From Oribacterium parvum ACB1 (GTDB lineage: Bacteria; Bacillota; Clostridia; Lachnospirales; Lachnospiraceae): a stretch of DNA of 64,000 nucleotides. Shown piece after piece: positions 10,194 through 20,175 of the stretch; the first letter of the stretch is position 1, and each line of letters opens with the position of its first letter. The DNA lies in contig NZ_KE148312.1 in assembly GCF_000238055.2 (NCBI RefSeq), positions 813,201 through 877,200 of the forward strand, given 5' to 3'. The notes beneath the pieces were generated by a model. The model did no database searches. It had not been told where the DNA came from and saw only the letters and a list, made by a program, of their open reading frames with translations. The position numbers and the translations under genes are program-made.

Positions 10194-10267
10194 TTTTATG
10201 AAAAAGAAGTGAACAAAGAAAGAATCGGCGCAAGAAAAAATCGAACAAAAAAAGCAGAGCCAAAGCC
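10194..10267. repeat. Left copy of a direct repeat bounding the accessory block
   Basis: Two segments, TTTTATGAAAAAGAAGTGAA (10194-10213) and a 21-base AT-rich/GCAGAGCCAAAGCC segment (10247-10267), are repeated at 18196-18215 (one mismatch) and 18217-18237 (identical). In the right copy they are adjacent; here 33 bases separate them. The right copy is the rpmE terminator, so this copy may mark where the rpmE downstream region was split by an insertion. Confidence 0.7.
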
Positions 10268-10445
10268 GGTGCTACTAAGGGATTTCCACGCCTGTCCCTT
10301 TGCTTTGAAAATAGCTCTAATCTTTCTTGTCCTTGGCGTAAAACTCATTGAAAATATTGATGAATGGTGTCATGTCGTTTTCTGCCTGATCATCGCTGTC
10401 TGCACCGTTATTAATGGCGTACTTCTGAAGGATTGTATTCTGAGA
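10268..10445 (-). pseudogene. Remnant of a large serine recombinase
   Basis: On the minus strand one frame reads ...NNGADSDDQAENDM then DMTPFINIFNEFYAKD, after which a short deletion shifts frame and the neighbouring frame continues KIRAIFKAKGQ. In intact large serine recombinases (Tn4451 TnpX/phage integrase type) the segment reads NEFYAKDTSKKIRAVFKAKG, in the part of the catalytic domain after the resolvase active site. Only about 60 codons are left, and the active-site Ser region and DNA-binding domains are missing, so it is dead. It lies exactly between the left direct repeat and the terminator of the ABC operon, which fits a decayed mobile element. The overlapping plus-strand open frame is a shadow. 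Confidence 0.75.
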
Positions 10446-10485
10446 CAAGATTTGTCAAGGGGGTTTTCTCCCAAAAATCAATAGT

Positions 10486-10530
10486 AAAGGACAAGGCAGT
10501 GCACGCAAAAAGGGTGCTGCCTTGTCCTTT
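10486..10530 (-). terminator. Terminator of the ECF/ABC operon
   Basis: A perfect 14-bp stem (AAAGGACAAGGCAG at 10486-10499 with its complement at 10517-10530) lies about 30 bases after the stop codon of the 571-residue ABC protein. The following U tract is weak (TTTACTATTGATTTTT), but the stem is very stable. Confidence 0.7.
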
Positions 10531-10558
10531 AACCAATAACATATGACAGATGATCTTA

Positions 10559-12274
10559 TTAGCTTCCCGCCTGCAGCCTTACCATATTGCTGAAAATACC
10601 ACCATGCTTCATCAACTCTTCCGGTCTGCCCTGTTCTGCAACCTTGCCATCTTCTAGCACCACGATTTTGTCTGCCCCTGCCACAGTACGCATACGGTGA
10701 GCAATCACGAGTACAGTTTTGTCGCGCAGAAGTTCAGATAACGCCTCCTGCACCATGCTTTCATTTTCTACATCCATAGATGCGGTAGCTTCATCCAGAA
10801 TAATGACCGGCGCATCCTTCAAAATCGCACGGGCGATGGAAATTCGCTGGCGTTCGCCACCGGAAAGGGTACAGCCGTTTTCTCCGATTCTGCTTTGATA
10901 CCCCTCAGGCAAGCGGGAGACAAATTCCTCACACCTTGCTGCTTTAGCAGCTTTTATCACTTCCTCATCCGTGGCGTTTTGCCGACCAAGCCGGATATTT
11001 TCCATTATGGTATTGTCAAACAGGGTAACATCCTGAAAAACAATGGAGTAGTTTCGATACAACACCTCCGGCTCTATGGTCGTTACATCCACGCCGCCGA
11101 GCAGAACCTTTCCCTTATCTGCATCCCAAAAGCGGGCTGCCAATCGGGATACGGTTGATTTTCCACTGCCGGAATGTCCTACAAGCGCAGTAATTTCCCC
11201 CTGCTTTGCTACAAAGGAAACGCCTTTCAACACAGGGGTATCCTTATAGGAAAATTCCACATTGGAAAATTCAATATCAAAGCCTTGATTATTGCATACA
11301 TTCGCACCGGTCTGTTCCGAAGTAGCCTCCATTTCTTTTGTCCGGCGGATACTGACCAGTGCGGAGAACATTTCAGCCATCAGCATGAAGCAGGAGCCAA
11401 ACGGCTCATAAATCCTGCCTGCTATCAGCAGATAAAGCAGGAACATATTAACAGAGAGGCTTCCCTGTGTCATTAAAACCCCGCCTACAAGCAACACCGT
11501 CACCAGGCCGAAGCGAAGGACAAACTGTGCAAGCGTAACTACTGTACCGGGAACAAGCTCATTGCGAAATGCACACGCAATTACATTGTCCAGTTTTTTT
11601 CTTACTCCGGCTAAATATTCCTGCTCCGTTCCAGAAGAACGAAGTTCAGAAACTACATCAAGATACTCCTGCACACCGTCATAAGCGGCACGATAGGCAT
11701 CGTAATTCTTTTCCTCCGCATTCTGCTGCATCCTTCTTCCGGCAAATACAATCACACCGGCAACAGGAACGGGAAGGACAATGCAAAGTCCCATACGCCA
11801 ATCGACACAGAGCAGGCAGGCGGAAACCACAAGGAACATCACGATTGTTCCAAACAGCCCCGGAACTGCATTTGAGAATATCCGTTCCAGTTTTGAGCAG
11901 TCACCCATCATCGTGGACGTAAGGTCGGAAAGGTCACGCTGCCCAAAGAAAGAGAGCGGAAGCCGCCGCAGCTTTTCTGCCAGAGTAATTCGCCGGTTTG
12001 CGCTTTCTCGATAGGCAACCGTATAGGTAAGATGGTACTGCACCCATTGTGTTAAAAAGATAATTCCACAAAGCCCTATTGCCATCAGCAAAATGACATC
12101 TGACCGGAGGGTAAAACCTTCGCCGCCACATATTTTATCTAAAAGCGCCATCGTTACCATCATTAAAAGCGAAACGGGAGCCATAATCGCTAAATTGGAA
12201 ATCGCTGTGGCAGCGATACCCCTTTTCAGTTCACGCACTCCGTCATCGCTCAATCCGAGTAAATTCTTCAGCAT
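10559..12274 (-). CDS. ABC transporter, fused permease-ATPase (exporter fold; YbtQ/IrtB-like candidate)
   Basis: The 571-residue protein has an N-terminal six-helix transmembrane domain (to about residue 310) and a C-terminal nucleotide-binding domain with Walker A GHSGSGKST, signature LSGGERQR, Walker B VIILDEATASMD and switch His in LVIAHRM. It is a half-transporter and presumably pairs with the second half in the neighbouring gene, whose end it overlaps by 7 bp. Exporter-fold pairs such as YbtPQ, IrtAB and the Eqb proteins import siderophores, and the ECF module and AraC regulator beside it favour that reading over drug export. This is inferred; export of a drug or peptide cannot be excluded. 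Confidence 0.85.
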   Translation of the reverse strand: MLKNLLGLSDDGVRELKRGIAATAISNLAIMAPVSLLMMVTMALLDKICGGEGFTLRSDVILLMAIGLCGIIFLTQWVQYHLTYTVAYRESANRRITLAEKLRRLPLSFFGQRDLSDLTSTMMGDCSKLERIFSNAVPGLFGTIVMFLVVSACLLCVDWRMGLCIVLPVPVAGVIVFAGRRMQQNAEEKNYDAYRAAYDGVQEYLDVVSELRSSGTEQEYLAGVRKKLDNVIACAFRNELVPGTVVTLAQFVLRFGLVTVLLVGGVLMTQGSLSVNMFLLYLLIAGRIYEPFGSCFMLMAEMFSALVSIRRTKEMEATSEQTGANVCNNQGFDIEFSNVEFSYKDTPVLKGVSFVAKQGEITALVGHSGSGKSTVSRLAARFWDADKGKVLLGGVDVTTIEPEVLYRNYSIVFQDVTLFDNTIMENIRLGRQNATDEEVIKAAKAARCEEFVSRLPEGYQSRIGENGCTLSGGERQRISIARAILKDAPVIILDEATASMDVENESMVQEALSELLRDKTVLVIAHRMRTVAGADKIVVLEDGKVAEQGRPEELMKHGGIFSNMVRLQAGS

Positions 12275-15200
12275 GATGCAGCCTCCTGTTCCTGCCCGCT
12301 TTTCAGGGCATCATGGTGCACCCCTGCGGTGTTTCCTGCGTTATCCATCTGCCAGCGAATTGACTTCTGATATTCTGTCCACATACGGGCATATTCGCCC
12401 TGTCTTGCAGCTAATTCCTCATGTCTGCCGTACTCCGCTATCTGTCCGCCCTTCATCACGATGATTTGGTCTGCATCGGTAATGGTAGAGAGACGGTGCG
12501 CAATCATAATTACCGTTTTGTTTTTTGTCAGTTCTTTCAATGCCTGTTGAATCTGTGCTTCATTTTCCGGGTCTGCAAAAGCGGTGGCCTCGTCCAAAAC
12601 GATGATAGGGGCATCCTTCAATATTGCTCTCGCAATAGCGAGCCGCTGTATTTCGCCACCGGAAAGATATACACCTTTTCCTCCAATCATCGTATGGATT
12701 CCATCGGGGAGTTTTTCGAGAATATCATCACATCCAGCTAAATGCAGAGCGTTCAAAATATCCTCTGCGGCTGCGTTCTTTTTCCCGCCCCGGACATTTT
12801 CTTCAATGCTTGCTTTCAGCAGCTTTGGATTTTGAAATACAAAGGCAACTCTTTCCATCAACGCCTTCCTGTTCATGGAAGAAAGTGCTACGCCTCCGAT
12901 GGAAATGCACCCCTCCTGAATATCATAAAACCGTGGAATTAAAGAGCCTATGGTACTTTTGCCTGAGCCGGAATGTCCTACCAAAGCAGTCACGGTTCCG
13001 CCTTTCGCAAGGAAGCTGACATCGGAAATGGCAGGGCCCTCGCCTGTAGGATAAGTAAAAGTCACATGGTCGAATCTTACATCATTACCCTGCGGCAGTT
13101 TGAACTCTCTTGGCTCTGCCTGCTCCCTTGTCAGCAGGATTTCATCAATGCGCCGCATGGATTCCACAGCCTGCATCTTGTAGTTGGTCAAATACATCAA
13201 TTTGTTCAGCATAGCTGCACAGGCAGGTGCAAAAATCAAATAGAATAAAAAGTTTTGTGCAAATGTTTCCAAATCTGCCGCGGCTGCCATACCAATCAAG
13301 GCTGCCGGGATCAAGGCAAGAAACGAGGAGTTTACCACAGTATTAAACGCCACATACCCCGGCTTGCAGGCCATCGTATAGGCTAAGGCGTCATCCCGGT
13401 AGGCATGGATGGCTTCTTTGAAACGGCGCAGCGAATGAACGGACTGACCAAAGATTTTAATGACGGAAATTCCTCTGACGTACTCCACCGCTTCATGGCT
13501 CATGTCCTCTTGCGCATCCTGATAGCGTTTCATAAAATTCATGGTTTCTTCACCCATCATAGACATTTGAAACGCAAAACCGATCATCATAAGCACCAGC
13601 ACAGGAAGTCCAATCCGCCAGTCAACCGCAAGCATGAGAAGCGCCGCAGCAGCCATAGACACCTGTGCCCCTACGAGGTCAGGAAGCTGATGTGCCAGAT
13701 AGCTTTCTGTCTGTTTACTGTTTTCATCTATGATTTTCCGCAGTTTTCCGCTGTTGTTTTCTTCAAAATATCCCAGAGGCAGCCTTGACAGATGTTCCAA
13801 TACTGCCATTTTCAAATTCTGTTCCGTATGAAAAGCAGCTTTGTGAGACAAAAGCAGGGCAATAAAATTGACAATCAAGCCTGCCAGTTCAAACCCAAGC
13901 GCCCAAAGCCCCCAATACGCCAACGCAGACGCATCTATGCTGCCGCCAAGCAGGAAATCCAAAAGCTCCCTTGCGGCAAAATAAACACAAAGAAACGGCG
14001 CTAACAGCAATAATGCACTCGCTCCGGCAAGAAGCTGGGAGAGAAAGAGCATGGGACCAAATGGAGCCGTAAATTCCAACAATCTTGGAATACCGGTTTT
14101 TTGCGGTTTTCTTATCTGTGCATCTTCTCTAAATACTTTCCACATATAGATGTTCCCCCTTTCATCTAATGGCAGGAGCTTTTTTACTTCTCCTGCATGA
14201 ATATGTAAAATATGTGTGGCACAGCGGGCAATCAGCTCCGGGTCATGGGATACGATAAGAGAGCATACGGCATTCTCGTTCGCTTTTCGTATGATTTCTA
14301 CAGTGCGAAGCAGATTGTCCCCATCCTGTCCGCTGGTTGGCTCATCATACAGCATGACCGGACGTCGGTTACAGATCGCTGTTGCAAGAGCAAGCCGCTG
14401 CTGCTGTCCGCCGGAAAGAGAACCGGGGTGTCTGTTTTCCAATCCCGCCAACCCTAACTCACGGAGTACCGCCTGTGCCTGTTCCTCTGTTAAAGAAGGA
14501 TTGTTTAGCGTAAGCTCACCCATTACACTGTCGCTAAAAAGCTGGTGTCCTGCCTCCTGCATGACAAGGAAAGCTGTTTCCGGCAGTCTTTTGTTCGGAA
14601 CTGTTTTTCCTTCTATCATAATCGTTCCGTTATGCCTGAGAAGCCCCGCAAGGCATAAACTCAGCGTGGACTTACCTGCACCGTTCTCGCCAATGACCGC
14701 AACAATCGCTCCTTTTGGAATTGCCAGGTGGCGAATATCCAATACCTGGCGCTGCCCACGGTTAAAGGTCAGACCGTGGATTTCGATTGCCGGTTCCTGA
14801 TTCAAATTTCGATTCGCGGTTTCGGGCATGATATGAAGCTGCTGCGGATTGACTGCGCGAAGCCCCAAAGCAGTCCTTTCCTGCTGTGTCAGTGCATTTA
14901 TTTCTTTCGGCTCGTATTCCCTGATAATCCGTCCGTTATCCATTAAGATATATCGGTCAGTCATTCCGCTAAGATACCATAGGCGATGTTCGGACATTAA
15001 AATTGTCTTTCCGTCCTCTTTCATGGTGCGAATCAGCTTTTGCAGCTTTTGTATGCTTTCCATGTCCAGATTGGACGAAGGCTCATCCAATACCACCACC
15101 TCTGGCAAGGACGCATAGACAGAGCCACAGGCAATCTGCTGTTTTTCCCCGCCGGACAGTTCAAAAATGTCCCGTTCCAGCAGTTCCTCCAAATGCAGAT

Positions 15201-15597
15201 GATAAGCGACTTCCTCAAGCCGCTTTTTCATTTTCTCCCTTGGCATATTTTGATTTTCCAGATTAAATGCCATTTCCCCTGTGGTATCCATGTGAAAAAA
15301 CTGAGTCCGTGGATTTTGAAAAACACTTCCCACAAATCTTGAGATTTTCGGCAGATCAGACGAGGGGATGTCCATGCCATGTACCCTTACAGCTCCCTGT
15401 AGGTTTCCAGCGTAAAAATGTGGTGCAAGCCCATTGACAAGACGCAGCATTGTGGTTTTTCCACAGCCGCTTTTTCCGCACAGGACAATACATTCGCCCT
15501 TTTTGATGTGCAGATTCACATCTTTTAATACTACAGAGGAAGCAGGCGTTTCCATACCCGTCTGATAGGAAAATGATACATTTTCAAATGTTACCAT
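12268..15597 (-). CDS. Triple-ATPase fusion: ECF dual-ATPase plus ABC exporter-fold half-transporter
   Basis: One open frame of 1109 codons joins two modules. Residues 1-484 carry two ECF/Cbi-type ATPases: first GKSGCGKTT, LSGGEKQQ, VVVLDEPSSNLD; second GENGAGKST, LSGGQQQR, VMLYDEPTSGQD. Residues 485-1109 are a half-transporter with six membrane helices and a third ATPase (GHSGSGKST, LSGGEIQR, IIVLDEATAFAD, AHRLST). At the junction the codons for ERGN form an AGGGGG ribosome site nine bases before an in-frame ATG at 14145 (MWKVFRED), so the second half may also be made alone. The first half should drive the EcfT/S pair upstream, the second should pair with the 571-residue protein. Separate genes are the usual arrangement. 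Confidence 0.88.
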   Translation of the reverse strand: MVTFENVSFSYQTGMETPASSVVLKDVNLHIKKGECIVLCGKSGCGKTTMLRLVNGLAPHFYAGNLQGAVRVHGMDIPSSDLPKISRFVGSVFQNPRTQFFHMDTTGEMAFNLENQNMPREKMKKRLEEVAYHLHLEELLERDIFELSGGEKQQIACGSVYASLPEVVVLDEPSSNLDMESIQKLQKLIRTMKEDGKTILMSEHRLWYLSGMTDRYILMDNGRIIREYEPKEINALTQQERTALGLRAVNPQQLHIMPETANRNLNQEPAIEIHGLTFNRGQRQVLDIRHLAIPKGAIVAVIGENGAGKSTLSLCLAGLLRHNGTIMIEGKTVPNKRLPETAFLVMQEAGHQLFSDSVMGELTLNNPSLTEEQAQAVLRELGLAGLENRHPGSLSGGQQQRLALATAICNRRPVMLYDEPTSGQDGDNLLRTVEIIRKANENAVCSLIVSHDPELIARCATHILHIHAGEVKKLLPLDERGNIYMWKVFREDAQIRKPQKTGIPRLLEFTAPFGPMLFLSQLLAGASALLLLAPFLCVYFAARELLDFLLGGSIDASALAYWGLWALGFELAGLIVNFIALLLSHKAAFHTEQNLKMAVLEHLSRLPLGYFEENNSGKLRKIIDENSKQTESYLAHQLPDLVGAQVSMAAAALLMLAVDWRIGLPVLVLMMIGFAFQMSMMGEETMNFMKRYQDAQEDMSHEAVEYVRGISVIKIFGQSVHSLRRFKEAIHAYRDDALAYTMACKPGYVAFNTVVNSSFLALIPAALIGMAAAADLETFAQNFLFYLIFAPACAAMLNKLMYLTNYKMQAVESMRRIDEILLTREQAEPREFKLPQGNDVRFDHVTFTYPTGEGPAISDVSFLAKGGTVTALVGHSGSGKSTIGSLIPRFYDIQEGCISIGGVALSSMNRKALMERVAFVFQNPKLLKASIEENVRGGKKNAAAEDILNALHLAGCDDILEKLPDGIHTMIGGKGVYLSGGEIQRLAIARAILKDAPIIVLDEATAFADPENEAQIQQALKELTKNKTVIMIAHRLSTITDADQIIVMKGGQIAEYGRHEELAARQGEYARMWTEYQKSIRWQMDNAGNTAGVHHDALKSGQEQEAASC

Positions 15598-15612
15598 AAA
15601 AATCCTCCCCTC

Positions 15613-16314
15613 TCACCAAAGCAGATTCCATACAAGGACAATGACGGAAACTGCAACAAATATCCAATCCAGCGCCTTCATCTTCACTTCAAGGAAACTG
15701 CTTCGGGGATGGTCTTTATCAAATCCACGAGCCATAACTGCTGCGGACATTTCATCCACAATCGCCGAACTTTGCAAAAGAAACGGCACTAACATATTTT
15801 CCAGCATATACAGAGGGCGACGCAGTACATTTTTTATGGATAGAGCCATTCCACGCAGACGCATTGCCTGTGTGATGACCTGCCATTCCTCTGTCAGCGT
15901 GGGCACAAAACGAAACATGACCGCTATGGGAATAATAACCACATTTGGCAGGTGCATCGCCATAAACGCGCTGATATATTGTCCCACGGTTGAGGTTTTC
16001 GTGACAATATAAAAGGCGCCAAACAGAGGAAGCAAAAACCGAAGCACATGGCACAACAACAGGGCTGCATATTGGGGCGGGCCGGACAATCTTCCCACCA
16101 CAAACAAGTCACATAAGAACATAACTGCAAATGTAATAGAAACATTCAACGCCCACCGCCACTTTTTACAAATCAGCATTGTAATACCGCAAAACAGAAG
16201 CAGGGCAATCTCCTGAATATACGTCATACCTGAAAAAGTCGAGAAGCAAGCAGCGACAAATACCGCCAGCTTGCTTCTCGGATCTAACACAGTTCTTGAA
16301 TTTTTCTGCGTCAT
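15613..16314 (-). CDS. ECF transporter transmembrane (T) component, CbiQ/EcfT-like
   Basis: The 233-residue membrane protein has about five to six helices. The two cytoplasmic coupling-helix signatures of T components are visible: AMRLRGMA near residue 150 and AVMARGFDK near 192. It connects the paired ATPases (here residues 1-484 of the triple-ATPase protein, 15 bp downstream) to the substrate-binding S component encoded just upstream, whose stop codon it overlaps by four bases (ATGA). Co-translation with both is likely. Confidence 0.88.
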   Translation of the reverse strand: MTQKNSRTVLDPRSKLAVFVAACFSTFSGMTYIQEIALLLFCGITMLICKKWRWALNVSITFAVMFLCDLFVVGRLSGPPQYAALLLCHVLRFLLPLFGAFYIVTKTSTVGQYISAFMAMHLPNVVIIPIAVMFRFVPTLTEEWQVITQAMRLRGMALSIKNVLRRPLYMLENMLVPFLLQSSAIVDEMSAAVMARGFDKDHPRSSFLEVKMKALDWIFVAVSVIVLVWNLLW

Positions 16315-16898
16315 TACGCAACAATACCGGCTTTCACAAAATGCTTGGTCAGAATACGCTTACCGAACAGACCGCCCAGAAGTCCGCCCAACAGAGCCAG
16401 TGCAATGAATACTACAATAATCCAATTCGGAGTCAGAGAATCGAGTGTAGCAGCATACTCAGCCCCATAATATGTAGTGCAGATGGAAAGAAACGCATCT
16501 TTCGCAATCAAAATTGCAAAGAACGGGCCCATCGAGGTCAGGTTAAACACACAGTAGCTTGCGATAAGAGCTTTGGCAGAATTGCGGCGTTTTCCGGCTA
16601 CGATAAGTTCTGCTATCACGCCCCATACGATAGCGGCAATCAGCGGATAAAATGTAGCCATAGAGGTAATCAGTCCTACAAGCACAGCGAGAATAAAAAT
16701 AGAGCCGGTGCGGGGGACTTTCAATGAATACAGCATATACACCGAGCCTAATATAATGCCGGCAATCAGCGGTGTTGCCAGATAGAGTATTGGAACGATA
16801 GGCAGTATCATTGACGACAATACAGTGAGCAGGACAAGGTAGATTGCTCCGAATGCACCTGCGGAAATTAAGTCTTTTGTAGTAAGTTTTGTTTTCAT
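16314..16898 (-). CDS. ECF transporter S component, Trep_Strep/MptD family
   Basis: Start taken at ATG 16898 (MKTKLTTKDLISAGAFGAIY) with GAAGG upstream; a longer frame to 16973 would run into the promoter and operator. The 194-residue protein has about six helices, the N-terminal TTKDLIxxGxFxAIY motif and PxxxG segments of the TIGR02185 (Trep_Strep) family of putative S components. Such proteins sit in the Streptococcus equi equibactin locus and similar clusters with AraC regulators. The ligand is not proven; an iron-siderophore or other metal chelate is the best guess. First gene of the operon. Confidence 0.85.
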   Translation of the reverse strand: MKTKLTTKDLISAGAFGAIYLVLLTVLSSMILPIVPILYLATPLIAGIILGSVYMLYSLKVPRTGSIFILAVLVGLITSMATFYPLIAAIVWGVIAELIVAGKRRNSAKALIASYCVFNLTSMGPFFAILIAKDAFLSICTTYYGAEYAATLDSLTPNWIIVVFIALALLGGLLGGLFGKRILTKHFVKAGIVA

Positions 16899-16957
16899 AA
16901 CGACACCTTCGCTTTCTTGAAAATGGCAGGGGATTCCAAGCCATTTCATTTTTACGT

Positions 16958-16986
16958 AGTATGCAGTTAGCATCTGCTAACCACAA
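16958..16986 (-). promoter_or_regulatory. Promoter of the ECF/ABC operon with an operator dyad in its spacer
   Basis: On the minus strand TTGTGG (16986-16981) and CATACT (16963-16958) are 17 bases apart. The spacer is almost filled by the perfect dyad GTTAGCATCTGCTAAC (16966-16981). GTTAG...CTAAC resembles the core of DtxR/IdeR iron boxes (TTAGGTTAGSCTAACCTAA). A repressor bound here would block RNA polymerase. Confidence 0.65.
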
Positions 16987-17094
16987 CACATTTTAACCGA
17001 GAAACGATTGCTTCATCTACCCCGAAAAGTCGCAGCAATACAAAAATAATCCAAAAGGTCAAAGAAAATGGAGTGCCATACATGACACTCCAAT

Positions 17095-18036
17095 CTATTG
17101 TTCTTCATTCTGTTTTCGATATTCCAAAGGTCTCTTTCCCATGACGGAGAAAAACGCCTCTGTAAACTTACTTGGATTCTGATACCCCATTGCCGCCGCA
17201 ATTTCGATTACACGCTGCTTTGTTTCCAACAGCAATTTTGCAGCTATGTGCATCTTATATCTTTTCAAATAGACATAAGGGGTTTCGCCATAAACCTGTT
17301 TGAAGCTGGTTTTCAGTTGCGTCAGGCTGATTTCATGCTCTGCCGCCAGCTCCTTGAGGCTGACAGAATGTTCCAAATCTTCAATCAGATGGTTCCTGAC
17401 ATGTTTAATTTTTTCAGTCAATGGTTTCGCCATATATTCGTGATTTTCTTCCAGAACAGTCTGCCTGGCCTGGAAATGATACAGCAGCTCCAATATTTTC
17501 AGGCGCAAATATGGCAACTCCGGTTGAGTAAGGCTACGATACAATTCTCTGTATATATGTTCCACATTCTCATTACGTCGAAACACCATACAACGAGTAT
17601 CCAGGGAATATTTCCTGGTCAAAATATCTGTATCTATGCCGAAGCTGTTCAATTCCGGTACTGTTTTGCATAGCCGTGGATAAAGAATTATGGTGGAACC
17701 GGAGTAATAATTCAAAGGGAAGGATGAGGCAATGGGAGAATGTAAAACATTATTGATTGCAATATCGCCTTCACCCATATACGCACAGTTTCTGTTGTCA
17801 AAAACACATTCAAACCGCCCTTTGAAGCAATGGTTTATGCTGATGACATCCTGCTCCATACCATCCTGATAACAGGTTTCACTTTCAAAAGTTGTTATCA
17901 TCAGTTGAACACCGGGAAACACATCATACAAATGAATATCCGCCCTTCCGTTCTTCATAGGATAAATGATGTCCGTAATGAAGGCTTCCTCTCGCCTTAT
18001 TATTTCCTTATCTATCAAATATTTTAATTCCTGCAT
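17095..18036 (-). CDS. AraC-family regulator (PchR/YbtA-like)
   Basis: Start chosen at ATG 18036 (MQELKYLIDK), six bases after AAGGAG. The 313-residue protein has an unassigned N-terminal sensor domain (to about residue 205) and a C-terminal double helix-turn-helix: VSLKELAAEHEISLTQLKTSFK and VIEIAAAMGYQNPSKFTEAF, ending GKRPLEYRK. The ...NPSKFxxAF form and KQVYGETPYVYLKRYKMHIA are typical of the siderophore-responsive PchR/YbtA group. It lies immediately upstream of the ECF operon in the same direction and probably activates it when a siderophore enters the cell. It has its own promoter with a dyad matching the operon's. Confidence 0.85.
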   Translation of the reverse strand: MQELKYLIDKEIIRREEAFITDIIYPMKNGRADIHLYDVFPGVQLMITTFESETCYQDGMEQDVISINHCFKGRFECVFDNRNCAYMGEGDIAINNVLHSPIASSFPLNYYSGSTIILYPRLCKTVPELNSFGIDTDILTRKYSLDTRCMVFRRNENVEHIYRELYRSLTQPELPYLRLKILELLYHFQARQTVLEENHEYMAKPLTEKIKHVRNHLIEDLEHSVSLKELAAEHEISLTQLKTSFKQVYGETPYVYLKRYKMHIAAKLLLETKQRVIEIAAAMGYQNPSKFTEAFFSVMGKRPLEYRKQNEEQ

Positions 18037-18078
18037 TGTGCTCTCCTTGTTTTGAGAGATTGTGTTCTTAATTCTTGG

Positions 18079-18112
18079 GTTAGATATAACTAATCTCCTG
18101 ACAATGATTATA
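18079..18112 (-). promoter_or_regulatory. araC-type regulator promoter (-10) and second GTTAG-N6-CTAAY dyad
   Basis: The minus strand has TATAAT at 18112-18107 with a poor -35 (TCGAAT at 17 bases), suggesting need for an activator. Just downstream, at 18079-18094, GTTAG-ATATAA-CTAAT matches the geometry of the dyad at 16966-16981 (GTTAG-CATCTG-CTAAC). Both promoters are thus probably bound by one repressor. Confidence 0.55.
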
Positions 18113-18195
18113 GTGCCTTTTGCAGGCAAATTCGATACCGCACAAGCATTTTAAGAAAGCAAAGTTACTATAGAGTCAAAATAATACTATAACTC

Positions 18196-18237
18196 TTTTA
18201 TGAAAAAGTAGTGAATAAAAAAAGCAGAGCCAAAGCC
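18196..18237. repeat. Right copy of the direct repeat bounding the accessory block
   Basis: TTTTATGAAAAAGTAGTGAA (18196-18215) and the 21-base segment at 18217-18237 match the left copy at 10194-10267. The right copy is embedded in the rpmE terminator. Confidence 0.7.
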
Positions 18238-18242
18238 CTGCT
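18217..18242 (-). terminator. rpmE terminator
   Basis: On the minus strand AGCAGGGC and GCTCTGCT form an 8-bp stem (one G-U) with a UUUG loop, followed by seven T residues. It lies 10 bases after the rpmE stop codon. Confidence 0.88.
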
Positions 18243-18251
18243 CTTTTCATC

Positions 18252-18455
18252 TTATTGCTGAATTCCAAAACGCTTATTGAACTTATCAATTCTACCCTTA
18301 GCAGCTGCTGCCTTCTGGTTTCCTGTGTAGAACGGATGGCACTTGGAGCAAATTTCCACGTGAATTTCCGGCTTTGTGGAACCGGTTACGAAGGTGTTTC
18401 CACAGTTGCAGGTTACGGTTGCCTGGTAGTAGCTTGGATGAATGTCTTCTCTCAT
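18252..18455 (-). CDS. rpmE: 50S ribosomal protein L31 (zinc-binding form)
   Basis: The 67-residue protein has the four zinc-ligand Cys residues of type A L31 (C16, C18, C36, C39, in CNCGN and [10 protein letters not shown]). Family length is normal. It is monocistronic with a strong terminator 10 bases after the stop codon. In most Clostridia the next gene is the DUF1385 protein; here that gene is 8 kb away beyond the ECF/ABC block. Confidence 0.97.
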   Translation of the reverse strand: MREDIHPSYYQATVTCNCGNTFVTGSTKPEIHVEICSKCHPFYTGNQKAAAAKGRIDKFNKRFGIQQ

Positions 18456-18584
18456 AATTTCCCTCTTTCTGCATGGTTTCCAACCATGCGCATTCGTCTA
18501 TCCGCAATCGGATTACTTGGTTTTCATAAAGCTAAATCGTTTTAGCCAAAATACGATACCACAGAAAAGAAAAAGACGCAAGAG

Positions 18585-18648
18585 TTGTTTTCATATTCTC
18601 TTGTTTTCATATTCTCTTGTTTTCATATTTTCATATTCTCTTGTTTTC
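18585..18648. repeat. 16-bp tandem array downstream of guaB
   Basis: TTGTTTTCATATTCTC is repeated at 18585-18600 and 18601-18616, then in an expanded copy to 18640 and a partial copy to 18648. It starts about 10 bases after the guaB stop codon. Confidence 0.8.
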
Positions 18649-18658
18649 CGCCTTGGCC

Positions 18659-20125
<1,467 letters not shown>

Positions 20126-20175
20126 TCACCTCTTTTCTTTAGCCAAATGAACCCACAGAAAAATATTTTTTCAGT

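Noticed and set aside
10209-10484. Plus-strand frame of 91 codons in the left border of the accessory block
   Set aside because: It is antisense to the clear serine recombinase remnant, which explains the protein-like character of the region.
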